Shown: positions 37,038 to 46,675, numbered from the stretch's first letter. The stretch is DNA of 64,000 nucleotides from Aquitalea magnusonii (GCF_003202035.1 NZ_QJKC01000015.1:55375-119374); one strand, 5' to 3'. A program made the numbers and translations. The notes: a model not told the origin generated them from the letters alone.

Positions 37038-38669
37038 TTACTCCAGACCCTTGCTGGCCAGATAATCCTCGTAATTGCCGGTGTAGTAGTCATAGCCGCC
37101 CTTGCCATCCAGTTCCAGCACATGGGTGGCCAGCGAGCTGACGAACTGACGGTCGTGCGAGACGAAAATCAGCGTGCCCTTGTACTTTTCCAGCGCCATG
37201 TTCAGCGCCTCGATGGATTCCATGTCCATGTGGTTGGTCGGTTCATCCATGATCATCACATTGGGCTTTTGCAGCAGCAGCTTGCCATACAGCATGCGGC
37301 CCTTCTCGCCACCGGACAGAACCCGCACCGGCTTGGTCACTTCGTCGCCGCCAAACAACAGTCGGCCCAGGGTGCCGCGAATGACTTGCTCGTCGTCGCC
37401 TTCCTGTCCCCACTGCCGCATCCACTCGGTCAGTGTCATGTCGCTGTCGAACTCGGCTTCATGATCCTGGGCGAAATAACCGATCTGTGCTTTTTCTGCC
37501 CATTTGATCGTGCCGTAATCAGCTGTCAGGCCCTCGGCAAAGGCAGGTTCAAACGCACCGGCCAGCAACTTGACCAGCGAGGTCTTACCGGCACCGTTCG
37601 GGCCGATCACCGCCAGACGGGCACCGGCTTCCAGGATGAAACTCATGTCCTTGAACAGCACTTTGCTATCGTAAGCCTTGCTCAGGTTTTCCACTTCCAC
37701 CGCCTGACGATGCAGCTTGAAGCGGTCGTCGGTTTCAAAGCGGATAAACGGGCTCTGACGGCTGGATGGCTTCACTTCCACCATCTCGGACTTCAGCTTG
37801 TCCACCTGCTTCAGGCGGGAAGTCGCCTGGCGTGCCTTGGACTTGTTGGCCGAGAAGCGCGCCACGAACTCCTGCAGTTCCTGGATACGTTCCTTGGCCT
37901 TGCTGTTGGACGACAACTGGCGTTCGCGCGCCTGGGCCGAGGCGATCATGTAATCGTCGTAGTTGCCCGGATAGATGCGAATGGTGTTGTAGTCCAGATC
38001 CGCCATGTGGGTACACACGGAGTTCAGGAAGTGACGGTCGTGGGAAATGATGATCATGGTGGAATTGCGCTCGTTCAGCACATTTTCCAGCCAGCGAATG
38101 GTGTTGATGTCCAGGTTGTTGGTCGGTTCATCCAGCAACAGGATGTCCGGATTGGAGAACAGCGCCTGCGCCAGCAGGACACGCAGCTTCCAGCCCGGTG
38201 CCACTTCGCTCATCGGGCCGAAATGCTGCTCGACCGGAATACCCACCCCCATCAACAGCTCGCCGGCGCGGGCTTCGGCGGTATAGCCATCGTACTCGGC
38301 GAACTTGGCTTCCAGTTCTGCCGCGTGCATGTAGTCATCTTCGGTGGCTTCGAGGTTGGCATAGATGGCGTCGCGTTCGCTCATTGCCGACCACATTTCG
38401 GTGTGGCCCATCAGCACGACATCGATGACGCGCTGCTCTTCATAGCCAAACTGATCCTGCCGCAGCTTGCCCAGGCGCAGACCGTTTTCAATGGCCACTT
38501 CGCCACTGGTCTGCTCCAGGTCACCGCCCAGAATTTTCATGAATGTCGATTTGCCGGAACCGTTGGCACCAATCAGGCCATAACGGTTGCCTTCGCCAAA
38601 CTTGACGGAAACCTTTTCAAACAAAGGCTTCACGCCAAACTGCATGGTAATGTTGCTAGTGGTAATCAC
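37038..38669 (-). CDS. ybiT: ABC-F family ATPase (YbiT type)
   Basis: 543 residues with two ABC domains and no membrane segments. Walker A: '[16 protein letters not shown]' and '[16 protein letters not shown]'. Second signature '[18 protein letters not shown]'. Walker B: '[12 protein letters not shown]' and '[12 protein letters not shown]'. The linker (P-site tRNA interaction motif) lies at about residues 240-300, with '[46 protein letters not shown]'. ABC-F proteins act on the ribosome as translation factors. The match to E. coli YbiT rather than EttA or Uup is judged from start and length. Confidence 0.93.
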   Translation of the reverse strand: MITTSNITMQFGVKPLFEKVSVKFGEGNRYGLIGANGSGKSTFMKILGGDLEQTSGEVAIENGLRLGKLRQDQFGYEEQRVIDVVLMGHTEMWSAMSERDAIYANLEATEDDYMHAAELEAKFAEYDGYTAEARAGELLMGVGIPVEQHFGPMSEVAPGWKLRVLLAQALFSNPDILLLDEPTNNLDINTIRWLENVLNERNSTMIIISHDRHFLNSVCTHMADLDYNTIRIYPGNYDDYMIASAQARERQLSSNSKAKERIQELQEFVARFSANKSKARQATSRLKQVDKLKSEMVEVKPSSRQSPFIRFETDDRFKLHRQAVEVENLSKAYDSKVLFKDMSFILEAGARLAVIGPNGAGKTSLVKLLAGAFEPAFAEGLTADYGTIKWAEKAQIGYFAQDHEAEFDSDMTLTEWMRQWGQEGDDEQVIRGTLGRLLFGGDEVTKPVRVLSGGEKGRMLYGKLLLQKPNVMIMDEPTNHMDMESIEALNMALEKYKGTLIFVSHDRQFVSSLATHVLELDGKGGYDYYTGNYEDYLASKGLE

Positions 38670-38843
38670 GCTTGAGATCCTTCAGCCAGTCCAGCCGTAA
38701 GTATCGGAAAAACGTAGGATTCTATCACAGCCCGCTTTCAATCCGGAGTCCTGCACCAAATGCGATGACATGCTTTTGACCCGTAGGGGAATTCCGCTAC
38801 AATCGAAGACTTTGAATCCTCATCCCTAGATATAGGCAGAACT

Positions 38844-39719
38844 ATGCTTACCGGTAGCTTGGTTGCCCTGGTCACCCCGATGACCACAGATGGTCGGGTC
38901 GACTTCGAATCGCTTTCCCGCCTCGTTGATTTCCACATCGACAACGGAACCAGCGGCATTGTCGCCGTCGGCACCACTGGCGAATCCGCCACCCTGGCCG
39001 TTGATGAACACATCCAGGTCGTCGAGGCCGTCATCAAACAAGCCAAGGGTCGCGTCAAGGTCATCGCCGGCACCGGGGCGAACTCCACCGCCGAAGCCAT
39101 CGAACTGGCCGCCCATGCCAAGCAGGCCGGTGCCGACATGACCCTGTCGGTGGTGCCCTACTACAACAAGCCCACCCAGGAAGGCATGTACCGCCACTTC
39201 CGCGCCATTGCAGAAAGTGTCGACATCCCGGTGATCCTGTATAACGTACCGGGCCGTACCGTTGCCGACATGAATAACGACACGGTGCTGCGCCTGACCC
39301 AGGTACCCGGCATCATCGGCCTCAAAGACGCCACTGGCGATATCGGCCGCGCATGTGACCTGATCAGCCGCGTACCGGCCGACTTCGCACTGTACTCCGG
39401 CGATGACGCCACCGGCATGGCCTTCATGCTGTGCGGCGGCAATGGCGTGATTTCGGTCACCTCCAATGTGGCACCGAAACTGATGAGCCAGATGTGTGCT
39501 GCAGCCATCGCCGGCAACACCGTGCTGGCTCGCCAGCTGAATGACAAGTTGCAGGGTCTGCACAAGCAGCTGTTTGCCGAACCCAATCCGATTCCGGCCA
39601 AATGGGTACTGCAAGAGCTGGGCCTGATCCCCGACGGCATCCGCCTGCCCCTTCATGTGATGTCGGAAAGCCTGCGCCCGCAGCTGACCGCCGCCATGAA
39701 GCAGGCTGAACTCATCTAA
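38844..39719 (+). CDS. dapA: 4-hydroxy-tetrahydrodipicolinate synthase
   Basis: First committed step of lysine/diaminopimelate synthesis: pyruvate plus aspartate semialdehyde. 291 residues, TIM barrel. 'GTTGESATLAVDEH', Tyr in 'VPYYNKPTQEGMYRHF', 'VILYNVPGRTVADM' and the Schiff-base Lys in 'IIGLKDATGD'. It is divergent from ybiT with a 174-bp gap and is followed after 24 nt by bamC, as in many proteobacteria (the dapA-nlpB pair). Confidence 0.97.
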   Translation: MLTGSLVALVTPMTTDGRVDFESLSRLVDFHIDNGTSGIVAVGTTGESATLAVDEHIQVVEAVIKQAKGRVKVIAGTGANSTAEAIELAAHAKQAGADMTLSVVPYYNKPTQEGMYRHFRAIAESVDIPVILYNVPGRTVADMNNDTVLRLTQVPGIIGLKDATGDIGRACDLISRVPADFALYSGDDATGMAFMLCGGNGVISVTSNVAPKLMSQMCAAAIAGNTVLARQLNDKLQGLHKQLFAEPNPIPAKWVLQELGLIPDGIRLPLHVMSESLRPQLTAAMKQAELI

Positions 39720-39743
39720 TCCCCTGACGACAAGGGAGTCCGC

Positions 39744-40901
39744 ATGAAACGAAGCGCGCCTGCCGCGATTCTGCTGGCAACCGGCATCCTCGCCGGTTGC
39801 AGCACCTCCAATCCGCTGGAAAAGAAGCTGGACTACAAGTCCGCCGAGCCGCCCAAGCTGGGTAACTCGCTGGAAGTACCACCAGACCTGACTGCACCGC
39901 AAATCCAGAACAAGTATGTGATTCCGGCCACCGGCAGTGCATCGGCACTGGCCAACAGCAGCAATGCCGCCGCCGCGCAGCAGGTAGCAGCACAGCCGGT
40001 AACGAACGAAACGGTTGCCATCAAGAGTATCGACAATATCACCATGGAGCGTGCCGGCACCCAACGCTGGCTCGCCGTGCAGGGCAAGTCGCCCGCCGAA
40101 CTGTGGCCGGTACTGAAAGCCTTCTGGCAGGAAAACGGTTTTGTCATCAAGACCGAAGAGCCTGACCTCGGCATCATGGAAACCGACTGGGCCGAAAACC
40201 GTGCCAAGCTGCCGGCAGACGGCATCCGCAAGCTGATGGAAACCGTGGGCCTGGGTGGTGCGATGTCGACTCCGGAGCGTGACAAATTCCGCATCCGTCT
40301 GGAAAAAACTGCCAACGGTACCGAAATCTACTTCTCGCACCGCGGCATGTACGAAACCTTCATCAACGAAGGCAAATCGGACACCATGTGGCAACCGCGT
40401 CCGGTTGACCCGAATCTGGAAGCCGAGCTGCTGGGTCGTTTCATGATCCGCATGGGCATTACCGAAGAGAAGGCCAAGGAAGCGCTCACGCAAACCCAGC
40501 TTGCGGCAGACAAGCCCAAAGAAGCGATTGTGGATGGCAAGCTGAACATCAACGACAGCTTCGACCGTGCATGGCGCCGTGTGGGTCTGGCTCTCGATCG
40601 TATCGGCCTGGTGGTCAACGACCGCGATCGCTCGCAAGGCATTTACTATGTGAAGCCTGCCAAGGGTGAGCTGGACAAGAACGACGGCAGCTCCAGCGGT
40701 GGTTTCTGGTCCAGCCTGGCCTTCTGGAAGAGCAAGGAAGCCGACGACAAGAGCAGCCCCACCGGGCCGGAATACCGCATCCTGGTCAAGGATGTCGGCA
40801 ATGGCCTGAGTACTCTTGCCGTACAGGACAAGCAAGGCAAGCAGCTGTCCGACAGCTTTGCCAAATCGGTCCTGTCCAAGCTTCAGACTGAACTGCAGTA
40901 A
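39744..40901 (+). CDS. bamC: Outer-membrane assembly lipoprotein BamC
   Basis: 385 residues. Lipoprotein signal with lipobox 'ILAGCSTS' (Cys about residue 19), then the unstructured 'LDYKSAEPPKLGNSLEVPPDLTAP' segment that binds BamD, then two helix-grip domains ('RWLAVQGKSPAELWPVLKAFWQENGFVIKTEEPDLGIMETDWAENRAKLP' and 'INDSFDRAWRRVGLALDRIGLVVNDRDRSQGIYYVK'). Part of the BAM complex on the inner leaflet of the outer membrane. It is longer than E. coli BamC (344). Co-transcribed with dapA. Confidence 0.95.
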   Translation: MKRSAPAAILLATGILAGCSTSNPLEKKLDYKSAEPPKLGNSLEVPPDLTAPQIQNKYVIPATGSASALANSSNAAAAQQVAAQPVTNETVAIKSIDNITMERAGTQRWLAVQGKSPAELWPVLKAFWQENGFVIKTEEPDLGIMETDWAENRAKLPADGIRKLMETVGLGGAMSTPERDKFRIRLEKTANGTEIYFSHRGMYETFINEGKSDTMWQPRPVDPNLEAELLGRFMIRMGITEEKAKEALTQTQLAADKPKEAIVDGKLNINDSFDRAWRRVGLALDRIGLVVNDRDRSQGIYYVKPAKGELDKNDGSSSGGFWSSLAFWKSKEADDKSSPTGPEYRILVKDVGNGLSTLAVQDKQGKQLSDSFAKSVLSKLQTELQ

Positions 40902-40920
40902 AGCCAGTACATTCCTAGAC

Positions 40921-40946
40921 AAAAGCCCGCACAAGCGGGCTTTTTT
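40921..40946 (+). terminator. Terminator of dapA-bamC
   Basis: AAAAGCCCGC, loop ACAA, GCGGGCTTTTTT. Confidence 0.9.
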
Positions 40947-40993
40947 CTTGCCTGCTCCGGCAGTGATACACATCTTCTGCGGAACATGGGCGT

Positions 40994-41019
40994 AAAAAAA
41001 CCGGCCGAGGCCGGTTTTT
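40994..41019 (-). terminator. Terminator of the Ala-rich lipoprotein gene
   Basis: AAAAACCGGCC/GGCCGGTTTTT with seven A on the left, giving a U tract on the minus strand. It lies 17 nt after the stop of 41037-41249. Confidence 0.85.
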
Positions 41020-41036
41020 GGTGCTTTCGCGCTGAA

Positions 41037-41249
41037 TTACTGAGCAGCGGAAGCAGCCGGAGCGGAAGCAGCAGCAGCGGAAGCGTCAGCAGCCGGAGCG
41101 GAAGCGTCAGCAGCCGGAGCGGAAGCGTCAGCAGCCGGAGCGGAAGCTTCAACAGCAGGAGCGGAAGCTTCAGCCGGAGCATCAGCCTTCTTACCGCAAG
41201 CGGACAGAGCAACGGCCAGCAGGGCAGCAACGAGGAGCGACTGTTTCAT
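41037..41249 (-). CDS. Small Ala/Pro-rich lipoprotein with heptapeptide repeats
   Basis: 70 residues. Lipoprotein signal 'MKQSLLVAALLAVALSACGKK' with lipobox LSAC, then a low-complexity tail built from a repeated Pro-Ala-Ala-Asp-Ala-Ser-Ala heptad. The DNA carries three exact 21-bp tandem copies (41077-41139) plus a degenerate fourth. It has its own terminator. Similar short Ala-rich lipoproteins are common hypothetical proteins in Neisseriales; function is unknown. Slippage could change the repeat number between strains. Confidence 0.8.
   Translation of the reverse strand: MKQSLLVAALLAVALSACGKKADAPAEASAPAVEASAPAADASAPAADASAPAADASAAAASAPAASAAQ
41077..41160. repeat. 21-bp in-frame tandem repeat in the lipoprotein gene
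   Basis: Three identical 21-bp units (41077-41097, 41098-41118, 41119-41139) and one diverged unit (41140-41160). The unit length is a multiple of three, so gain or loss of copies keeps the frame. Confidence 0.9.
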
Positions 41250-41513
41250 TTTTTCTTGACCTTTAAAGATAAGTTAACAAGACGTCAATTTAATCGCCCA
41301 AGCTGTTTTGGAAATGACTGGGCGACTGAAAATCTTTCAGTGCGCAAATTGTATCACGAAAAAAATTGCTGTGTAGGGGGGCAAGCTAGCAAAAACGCCA
41401 CCACCCCCACCGCAACCTCCCGCAATGCAGCATTCCCGGCAAAATAGACGTTTGAACGCCAATCGCAGCAGGGTAGCAGCCTTGCTATGTGTACATTTGA
41501 ACATCTGATGTGG

Positions 41514-42647
41514 TTATTTTGCTACAGACTGCGGAAAATGCCAATAACCAGTTAAGTATCCTTGGTACAGCTGATCCAATAACGACGGCCTGATGTCGGC
41601 AGCCGACAAGCGACGCTGATTGGCAAACTGTTGCCACACAGCAACATCATCCGGTTCGATTTCGAGAAGCTCACCATTGCAATAGAACATTCCATGATGG
41701 AACAGGATGAGGCTCTTGCGGTCCAGCTCGATCCCCTTCTCCCCCAGGGCAGCGGCAAACTCGTCTTCGTCCAGCTCATCTTCCGGCGCATCGTAGAACA
41801 CATGCGCTTTGGGTTCGGTCAGGTAATGGCCGAGGAAGTCGCTGACAACCTGCTTGTCCCAGCTGATCTGGCTGAGCATCTGGCTGACCTTGTCCACCAT
41901 CTCGTCGCTGATGCGCGCCGGATCGGACTGTCGCTGCAATTCCGGGTCGGCATAGCGTCCCTCCAGGCAGATGCGATCCTGCAAATACACCAGGAATTGT
42001 GTGGCCAGTTCCTGCGTCGGCGCGGCACGGAAGCCGATGGAGTAAGTCATGCCGGGCTCCAGCGCCACGCCATAGTGTGCGCACTTGGGCGGCAAATAGA
42101 GCATGTCGCCATGCTCGAGCACGAACTCCTCTTCCACGCGGAAATCCTGCAATACCCGGATGGGGGCATCCGGGATGAAATCATCATCGGCCTGGGAGGA
42201 GATTTGCCAGCGCTTGCGCCCTCCCACTTGTAACAGGAACACGTCGTAGGAGTCGAAGTGCGGGCCAACCGTGCCCCCCGGCGGGGCATAGCTGATCATC
42301 AGGTCATCCAGCCGGGCAAAGGGAATGAAATCGAATTGCCACAGGATTTTGTCGATATGCGGCAAGTGATGATTGACGTTCTGCACCAGAATGGTCCAGT
42401 CGGTTTCTCCGAGCTTGCGGAAACGGGCGGGACGGAAGGGGCCGCGTTCCAGATGCCATTTGCCGTTACGGTTTTCGATCAGGCGCGATTCAACATCGTC
42501 CTGCATCGCCAGTTCGGACAGGCATTTGAAATCAACGTGCGGCCCTACATCGGTCAGCGCACCACGAATCAGCAGCGGCTTTTTTTGCCAGTATTCATTA
42601 AGAAATTGTTCAGGGGTGAGTCCACCCAGCAATGTCATCGGTTTCAT
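41514..42647 (-). CDS. roxA: JmjC/cupin ribosomal oxygenase (RoxA/YcfD-like)
   Basis: 377 residues. 2-oxoglutarate/Fe(II)-dependent oxygenase of the bacterial RoxA (YcfD) type, which hydroxylates Arg81 of ribosomal protein uL16 in E. coli. N-terminal 'GGLTPEQFLNEYWQKKPLLIRGA'. JmjC core with metal ligands 'GPHFDSYDVFLLQVGGRKRWQI' (H-x-D) and 'CAHYGVALEPGMTYSIGFRAP' (distal His). The C-terminal winged-helix-like domain contains 'LILFHHGMFYCNGELLEI'. It is divergent from slyD. Confidence 0.92.
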   Translation of the reverse strand: MKPMTLLGGLTPEQFLNEYWQKKPLLIRGALTDVGPHVDFKCLSELAMQDDVESRLIENRNGKWHLERGPFRPARFRKLGETDWTILVQNVNHHLPHIDKILWQFDFIPFARLDDLMISYAPPGGTVGPHFDSYDVFLLQVGGRKRWQISSQADDDFIPDAPIRVLQDFRVEEEFVLEHGDMLYLPPKCAHYGVALEPGMTYSIGFRAAPTQELATQFLVYLQDRICLEGRYADPELQRQSDPARISDEMVDKVSQMLSQISWDKQVVSDFLGHYLTEPKAHVFYDAPEDELDEDEFAAALGEKGIELDRKSLILFHHGMFYCNGELLEIEPDDVAVWQQFANQRRLSAADIRPSLLDQLYQGYLTGYWHFPQSVAK

Positions 42648-42786
42648 GGCAGTTTCACGGGCTTGCAGGCCCTTCTATGGTTTACAATACGTTCAAGCGG
42701 CTGTTCCGCACCATTCCTTGCAGGAGAAGGAAGTCTCGCGCTCCCTGCCCTGTCAAGATTTTTCATTTCATCCCGGACAATTTCTG

Positions 42787-43266
42787 ATGCAAATCGCCAA
42801 AGATACCGTCGTCACCCTCCACTACGAGATGTTCGACGCGGAGAATACTCTCCTCGACAAAACCGAAGAACCGATTGCCTACCTGCATGGTGGCTATGAT
42901 GGCATCTTCCCGCTGGTGGAAGAGGCTCTGCACGGCAAGGCAGTTGGCGACTCCGTGGACGTCAAGCTGACCCCGGACGACGCCTTCGGCGATCCGGAAG
43001 AAGAACTGGTCCGCGTCGAAGATCTGGACGTGTTCCCGGCAGACGTTGAGGTCGGCATGATGTTCGAAGCCGACGATCCGGAAACCGGCGACGTGCTGCT
43101 GTTCCGCGTGACCGACATCGCTGACGGCAAGGCCATTGTGGATGCCAACCATCCGCTGGCTGGCCAGACCATCCGCTTTGTTGCCAAGGTAACCGAAGTA
43201 CGTGCCGCCACCGCTGAAGAACTCAGCCACGGCCATGTACACGGTGCCCACGGCCACCACCACTAA
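42787..43266 (+). CDS. slyD: FKBP-type peptidyl-prolyl isomerase SlyD
   Basis: 159 residues from ATG 42787, beginning 'MQIAKDTVVTLHYEMFDAENTLLDKTEEPIAYLHGGYDGIFPLVEEALHGKAVGD'. FKBP domain with an inserted IF domain ('AFGDPEEELVRVEDL', 'EVGMMFEADDPETGDVLLFRVTDI'), and a His-rich metal-binding tail 'HGHVHGAHGHHH'. A cytosolic chaperone and prolyl isomerase; in E. coli it also aids nickel delivery. A longer frame from 42373 is antisense to roxA. Confidence 0.95.
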   Translation: MQIAKDTVVTLHYEMFDAENTLLDKTEEPIAYLHGGYDGIFPLVEEALHGKAVGDSVDVKLTPDDAFGDPEEELVRVEDLDVFPADVEVGMMFEADDPETGDVLLFRVTDIADGKAIVDANHPLAGQTIRFVAKVTEVRAATAEELSHGHVHGAHGHHH

Positions 43267-43309
43267 GCCATGACGACCGGCAGCTGCCGGTCTGATCTGT
43301 GCCAGTAAT

Positions 43310-43357
43310 AGGCGCAGTCCGAGTCCTGCTTGCAGGACAAGGACTACGCCTGTTTTC
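43310..43357 (+). terminator. Terminator of slyD
   Basis: A long imperfect stem: AGGCGCAGTCC and GTCCTGC pair with GCAGGAC and GGACTACGCCT, followed by GTTTTC. A second palindrome (GACCGGCA/TGCCGGTC) lies just upstream at 43274-43291. Confidence 0.65.
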
Positions 43358-43537
43358 ATTTCAGGCCCGCTTCCACCATGGCAGTCCAGCCCGGCTTGCG
43401 CAGCGCAGGCGCCAGCATGCCGCTGTAATCAGCTCATCCCTTTGATGCAGGGCAAGCAAGCTCGATTGATTCGCCAATAAAAGCCTGATCAACGGCAGAG
43501 GCGAGCCATACCGCGGCAAGGGACAAGCCTCTGCCCA

Positions 43538-44356
43538 TCAGCCCGCCAGCTGCCCCATGCTGACGCGGTCCAGGCCGGCCAGGTCAGGCAGCGTCGCCAC
43601 CTGCTGCAAGCCGGCAGCCAGCAGCAATTGGCGCACTGCATTGCCCTGATCAAAGCCATGCTCCAGCATCAGCCAGCCTCCCGTCTTCAGACGTGCCGGG
43701 GCACCGGCAATGATCTCGCGCAGGCAGCTCAGACCGTCATCTTCGTCGGTCAGCGCCATGCGTGGCTCAAAGCGCACATCGCCCTCGGCCAGATGGTGAT
43801 CATGCTGTTCGATATAAGGCGGATTGGAAACAATCAGGTCAAAACCCTCCTGCCCCCCCAGTGGCTGATACCAGCTCCCCTGATGAAAATGCACCACGGC
43901 GCCCAGCTGTTCCGCATTGCCACGGGCGACCTCAAGCGCAGCCGGTGACAAATCAACGGCCTGCACCTGCCATGCCGGTGCTTCCAGTGCCAGGGTGACG
44001 GCAATGGCACCGCTGCCGCAGCCCAGGTCAACCACCTGCGCCGGTGCCAACCCCAGCCTGGCCAAGGCAGCCTCGACCAGATGTTCGGTTTCCGGGCGTG
44101 GAATCAGTACCGCCGGGCTGACACGGAAGCAGCGGCCATAAAATTCGCGCTCACCCAGCAAATAGGCCATGGGCTCGCCTTGCAGGCGACGCTGCGCCAA
44201 CTGCTTGAAACACTCGGCTTCGTCTTCCGTGAGCGGCAGGTCCGGGTCCGCAATCATGCGGGCATGAGTCAAACCAGGTCGGACATGCTGCAATAGCATG
44301 CGTGCTTCAAGACGTGGCAGGGAATGGCAGCGCAGTGCCTGTTCAAGTGTCAGCAT
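43538..44356 (-). CDS. prmC: Release-factor glutamine methyltransferase PrmC (HemK)
   Basis: Methylates the GGQ glutamine of RF1/RF2. 272 residues. SAM-binding 'VVDLGCGSGAIAVTLALEAP', catalytic NPPY in 'FDLIVSNPPYIEQHD', and the N-terminal helical domain with 'LPRLEARMLLQHV' and 'YLLGEREFYGRCFRVSPAVLIPRPETEHLV'. It is usually after prfA; here it follows mgtE with 9 nt between them, probably in one transcript. A 9-bp inverted repeat, GGCAGAGGC/GCCTCTGCC, at 43494-43535 lies just past the stop. Confidence 0.95.
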   Translation of the reverse strand: MLTLEQALRCHSLPRLEARMLLQHVRPGLTHARMIADPDLPLTEDEAECFKQLAQRRLQGEPMAYLLGEREFYGRCFRVSPAVLIPRPETEHLVEAALARLGLAPAQVVDLGCGSGAIAVTLALEAPAWQVQAVDLSPAALEVARGNAEQLGAVVHFHQGSWYQPLGGQEGFDLIVSNPPYIEQHDHHLAEGDVRFEPRMALTDEDDGLSCLREIIAGAPARLKTGGWLMLEHGFDQGNAVRQLLLAAGLQQVATLPDLAGLDRVSMGQLAG

Positions 44357-44365
44357 GATTCATCA

Positions 44366-45769
44366 TCAAAGCAGGAAAAGGGTGGCCAGGCCAAGGAAAA
44401 TGAAAAAGCCACCGGAATCGGTGCAGGCGGTGATCAGCACGCTGGAACCCAGCGCCGGGTCTCGCCCCATTTTTTGCATCAGCGAAGGAATCAGCACGCC
44501 CATGGTGGCCGCCAGCATCAGGTTGAGTGTCATGGCCGCCAGCATGACCAATCCCAGCGACAGCCGTCCGTACAGCGCCCAGGCGATCAGGCCGATGGCC
44601 CCACCCCAGACCAGGCCATTGATGATGCTGACCCCCAGCTCCTTGCGCCACAGCCGCCAGGCCTGACCGACCTGCATCTGCCCCATGGCCAGGGCGCGCA
44701 CAATCATGGTGATGGTCTGGTTGCCGGAGTTGCCGCCAATACCGGCCACAATCGGCATCAGTGCGGCCAGCGCCACCAGCTGGTTGATGGACTGCTCGAA
44801 TGCACCGATCACGCGCGAGGCGATAAATGCAGTACACAGATTGATGGCCAGCCAGGCCCAGCGGTTCTTTACCGAATCGACCACCGGGGCGAACAGGTCT
44901 TCTTCTTCCTTCAGGCCGGCCAGATTCAGCACTTCGCTGTCCGACTCCTCACGCATGACGTCGACCATTTCATCCACCGTCAGCCGGCCGATCAGCGCGC
45001 CACGCTCGTCGACCACCGGCGCCGAAACCAGGTCGTAACGCTCGAAAGCCAGCGCGGCATCGCGCGCTTCATCGTCCGGCTGAAAGGACACGACTTCGGT
45101 CGCCATCACCTCGGACACCATCCGCTCCGGATCAGCCACCAGCAGGCTGCGCAAGGGCAGTACGCCACACAGCGCCTCTGCGGCGTCCAGCACGAAAATC
45201 TTGTCGGTCTGATGTGGCAGCTCGTCAAAACGCCGCAAATAGCGCAACACCACTTCGCAACTGACATCGGCGCGGATTTTCACCAGTTCGAAGTCCATCA
45301 GCGCACCGACCGAGCCCTCCGGGTAGGACAGTGCGGATTGCAGCTGCTCACGCTCTGCCTCGTCCAGTTCGCCCATCACTTCGTAGACCACCTGTCGCGG
45401 CAGGTCGCCGGCCAGTTCGGCCAGCTCGTCGGTATCCAGCTGGCGCACGGCGGCGACCAGTTCGTCCGGGGCCATGGAGTCGATCAGCGTTTCCCGTACC
45501 GCATCGGAAACTTCCAGCAGGATGTCGCCATCCTGCTGAATCTTGACACGCTGCCATACCAGCAGGCGCTCTTGCAGCGGCAGGGCTTCCAGAATATAGG
45601 CGATGTCCGCCGGATGCAGGCTTTGCAGCCGCTGCTGCAAGGCTGACAGCGCATCGGAATCAGCCTGCGCCAGTACGTCATGCGTCTGATGCAAGCCGAT
45701 CAGCCTTTGCACATCGGCCAGGCTTTCACTTAATCGTTCGGCAGTTTGTTTTTTTTCGATAACCGTCAA
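44366..45769 (-). CDS. mgtE: Magnesium transporter MgtE
   Basis: About 467 residues. There is no ATG near the start; TTG at 45769 is best because AAGGAG lies 6 nt upstream (TTG at 45775 is too close). Cytosolic N domain of helical repeats ('LQSLHPADIAYILEALPLQERLLVWQRV'), tandem CBS domains ('GVLPLRSLLVADPERMVSEVM', 'VVDERGALIGRLTVDEMVDVM'), and a C-terminal five-segment channel with 'RWAWLAINLCTAFIASRVIGAFEQ' and 'GIGGNSGNQTITMIVRALAMGQ'. A Mg2+-gated channel in the inner membrane. No magnesium riboswitch is evident in the 212-bp gap upstream. Confidence 0.93.
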   Translation of the reverse strand: MTVIEKKQTAERLSESLADVQRLIGLHQTHDVLAQADSDALSALQQRLQSLHPADIAYILEALPLQERLLVWQRVKIQQDGDILLEVSDAVRETLIDSMAPDELVAAVRQLDTDELAELAGDLPRQVVYEVMGELDEAEREQLQSALSYPEGSVGALMDFELVKIRADVSCEVVLRYLRRFDELPHQTDKIFVLDAAEALCGVLPLRSLLVADPERMVSEVMATEVVSFQPDDEARDAALAFERYDLVSAPVVDERGALIGRLTVDEMVDVMREESDSEVLNLAGLKEEEDLFAPVVDSVKNRWAWLAINLCTAFIASRVIGAFEQSINQLVALAALMPIVAGIGGNSGNQTITMIVRALAMGQMQVGQAWRLWRKELGVSIINGLVWGGAIGLIAWALYGRLSLGLVMLAAMTLNLMLAATMGVLIPSLMQKMGRDPALGSSVLITACTDSGGFFIFLGLATLFLL

Positions 45770-45987
45770 GCACAACTCCTTCCGCCGCGGCGACGGAGAC
45801 TGGGCTACACGGTCGGGACGGCGGGAATCAACGACAAAACAGGGGAAAGCCAGCGGCTATGGGATAACTGGGTAAGTCCATGTGCAATACCCTGCCTTTA
45901 CAGCAGGGCAGAACGGATAAACAGAAGTGGAATTGTAACATGAGCCACCCCTGGCCTTCCAGCCGGGGGCAGCTGCTGTACGGTGGC

Positions 45988-46671
45988 TTAAGGCAGGTCG
46001 GCGTACTGCATGCGCCGCTGGATGATGCGGGTTTTCTTCATCAGGCCAGGCGCATTGCGATGCTCATCGTAATAGCGCGGATTGGGCACCATGGCGGCCA
46101 ATTTGGCGGCCTGACCGGCGGACAGCCGCGCGGCACTGGTGTGAAAGTAATAACGGGCCGCGGCCTCGGCACCGAACACCCCATTACCCCACTCGATCAC
46201 ATTGAGGTAGATCTCGAAGATACGACGCTTATCCAGCACCTTTTCCAGCATCACGGTAATCGCGGCCTCTTCCAGCTTGCGCCAGGGCGTTTTCTTGCTG
46301 GACAGGAACAGGTTCTTCGCCAATTGCTGACTGATGGTGGAGCCTCCGGCCACAATATGGCCCTGCTTCAGGTTTTTCTCGAAAGCCGCCTCGATGCCAT
46401 CCCAGTCGAAACCTTCGTGATCGGCAAACTTGGCATCTTCCGCCGCGATCAGCGCGCGCTTGAGATTGGGTGAAATCTGGCCATAGCCCACCCACTTCTG
46501 CCGCAATTCGGCATTGGGGTCATCCTCCTGCAGCTTGGCCAGCTGTTCGTTCATGAAGGCACTGGCTTCGGGATTGTGGTCTCGCCAGTACACCACATGC
46601 CCCAGAATCCACAGGTTGTACAACACAATGGCGGCCACCAGGACCGCCATGATTTTCAGGAAGAGACGCAT
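45988..46671 (-). CDS. mtgA: Monofunctional biosynthetic peptidoglycan transglycosylase
   Basis: 227 residues. One N-terminal membrane anchor ('IMAVLVAAIVLYNLWILGHVVYW'), then a GT51 domain with 'LIAAEDAKFADHEGFDWDGIEAAFEKN' (catalytic Glu), 'GGSTISQQLAKNLFL' and 'KRRIFEIYLNVIEWGNGVFGAEAAARYYF'. It polymerises glycan strands from lipid II at the periplasmic face. It lies 4 nt after aroE and is co-transcribed with it, a pairing common in proteobacteria. Confidence 0.96.
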   Translation of the reverse strand: MRLFLKIMAVLVAAIVLYNLWILGHVVYWRDHNPEASAFMNEQLAKLQEDDPNAELRQKWVGYGQISPNLKRALIAAEDAKFADHEGFDWDGIEAAFEKNLKQGHIVAGGSTISQQLAKNLFLSSKKTPWRKLEEAAITVMLEKVLDKRRIFEIYLNVIEWGNGVFGAEAAARYYFHTSAARLSAGQAAKLAAMVPNPRYYDEHRNAPGLMKKTRIIQRRMQYADLP

Positions 46672-46675
46672 CGGA

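Noticed and set aside
38826..40973. 715-residue minus-strand frame opposite dapA and bamC
   Set aside because: Spans two genuine genes and their gap; no recognisable domain and no ribosome binding site.
41077..41160. Tandem repeat considered as a CRISPR array
   Set aside because: Units are contiguous without spacers and are in frame within a lipoprotein gene.
45776..45987. Search for a magnesium riboswitch (M-box) upstream of mgtE
   Set aside because: No conserved M-box pattern could be recognised, and such leaders are rare in this group.
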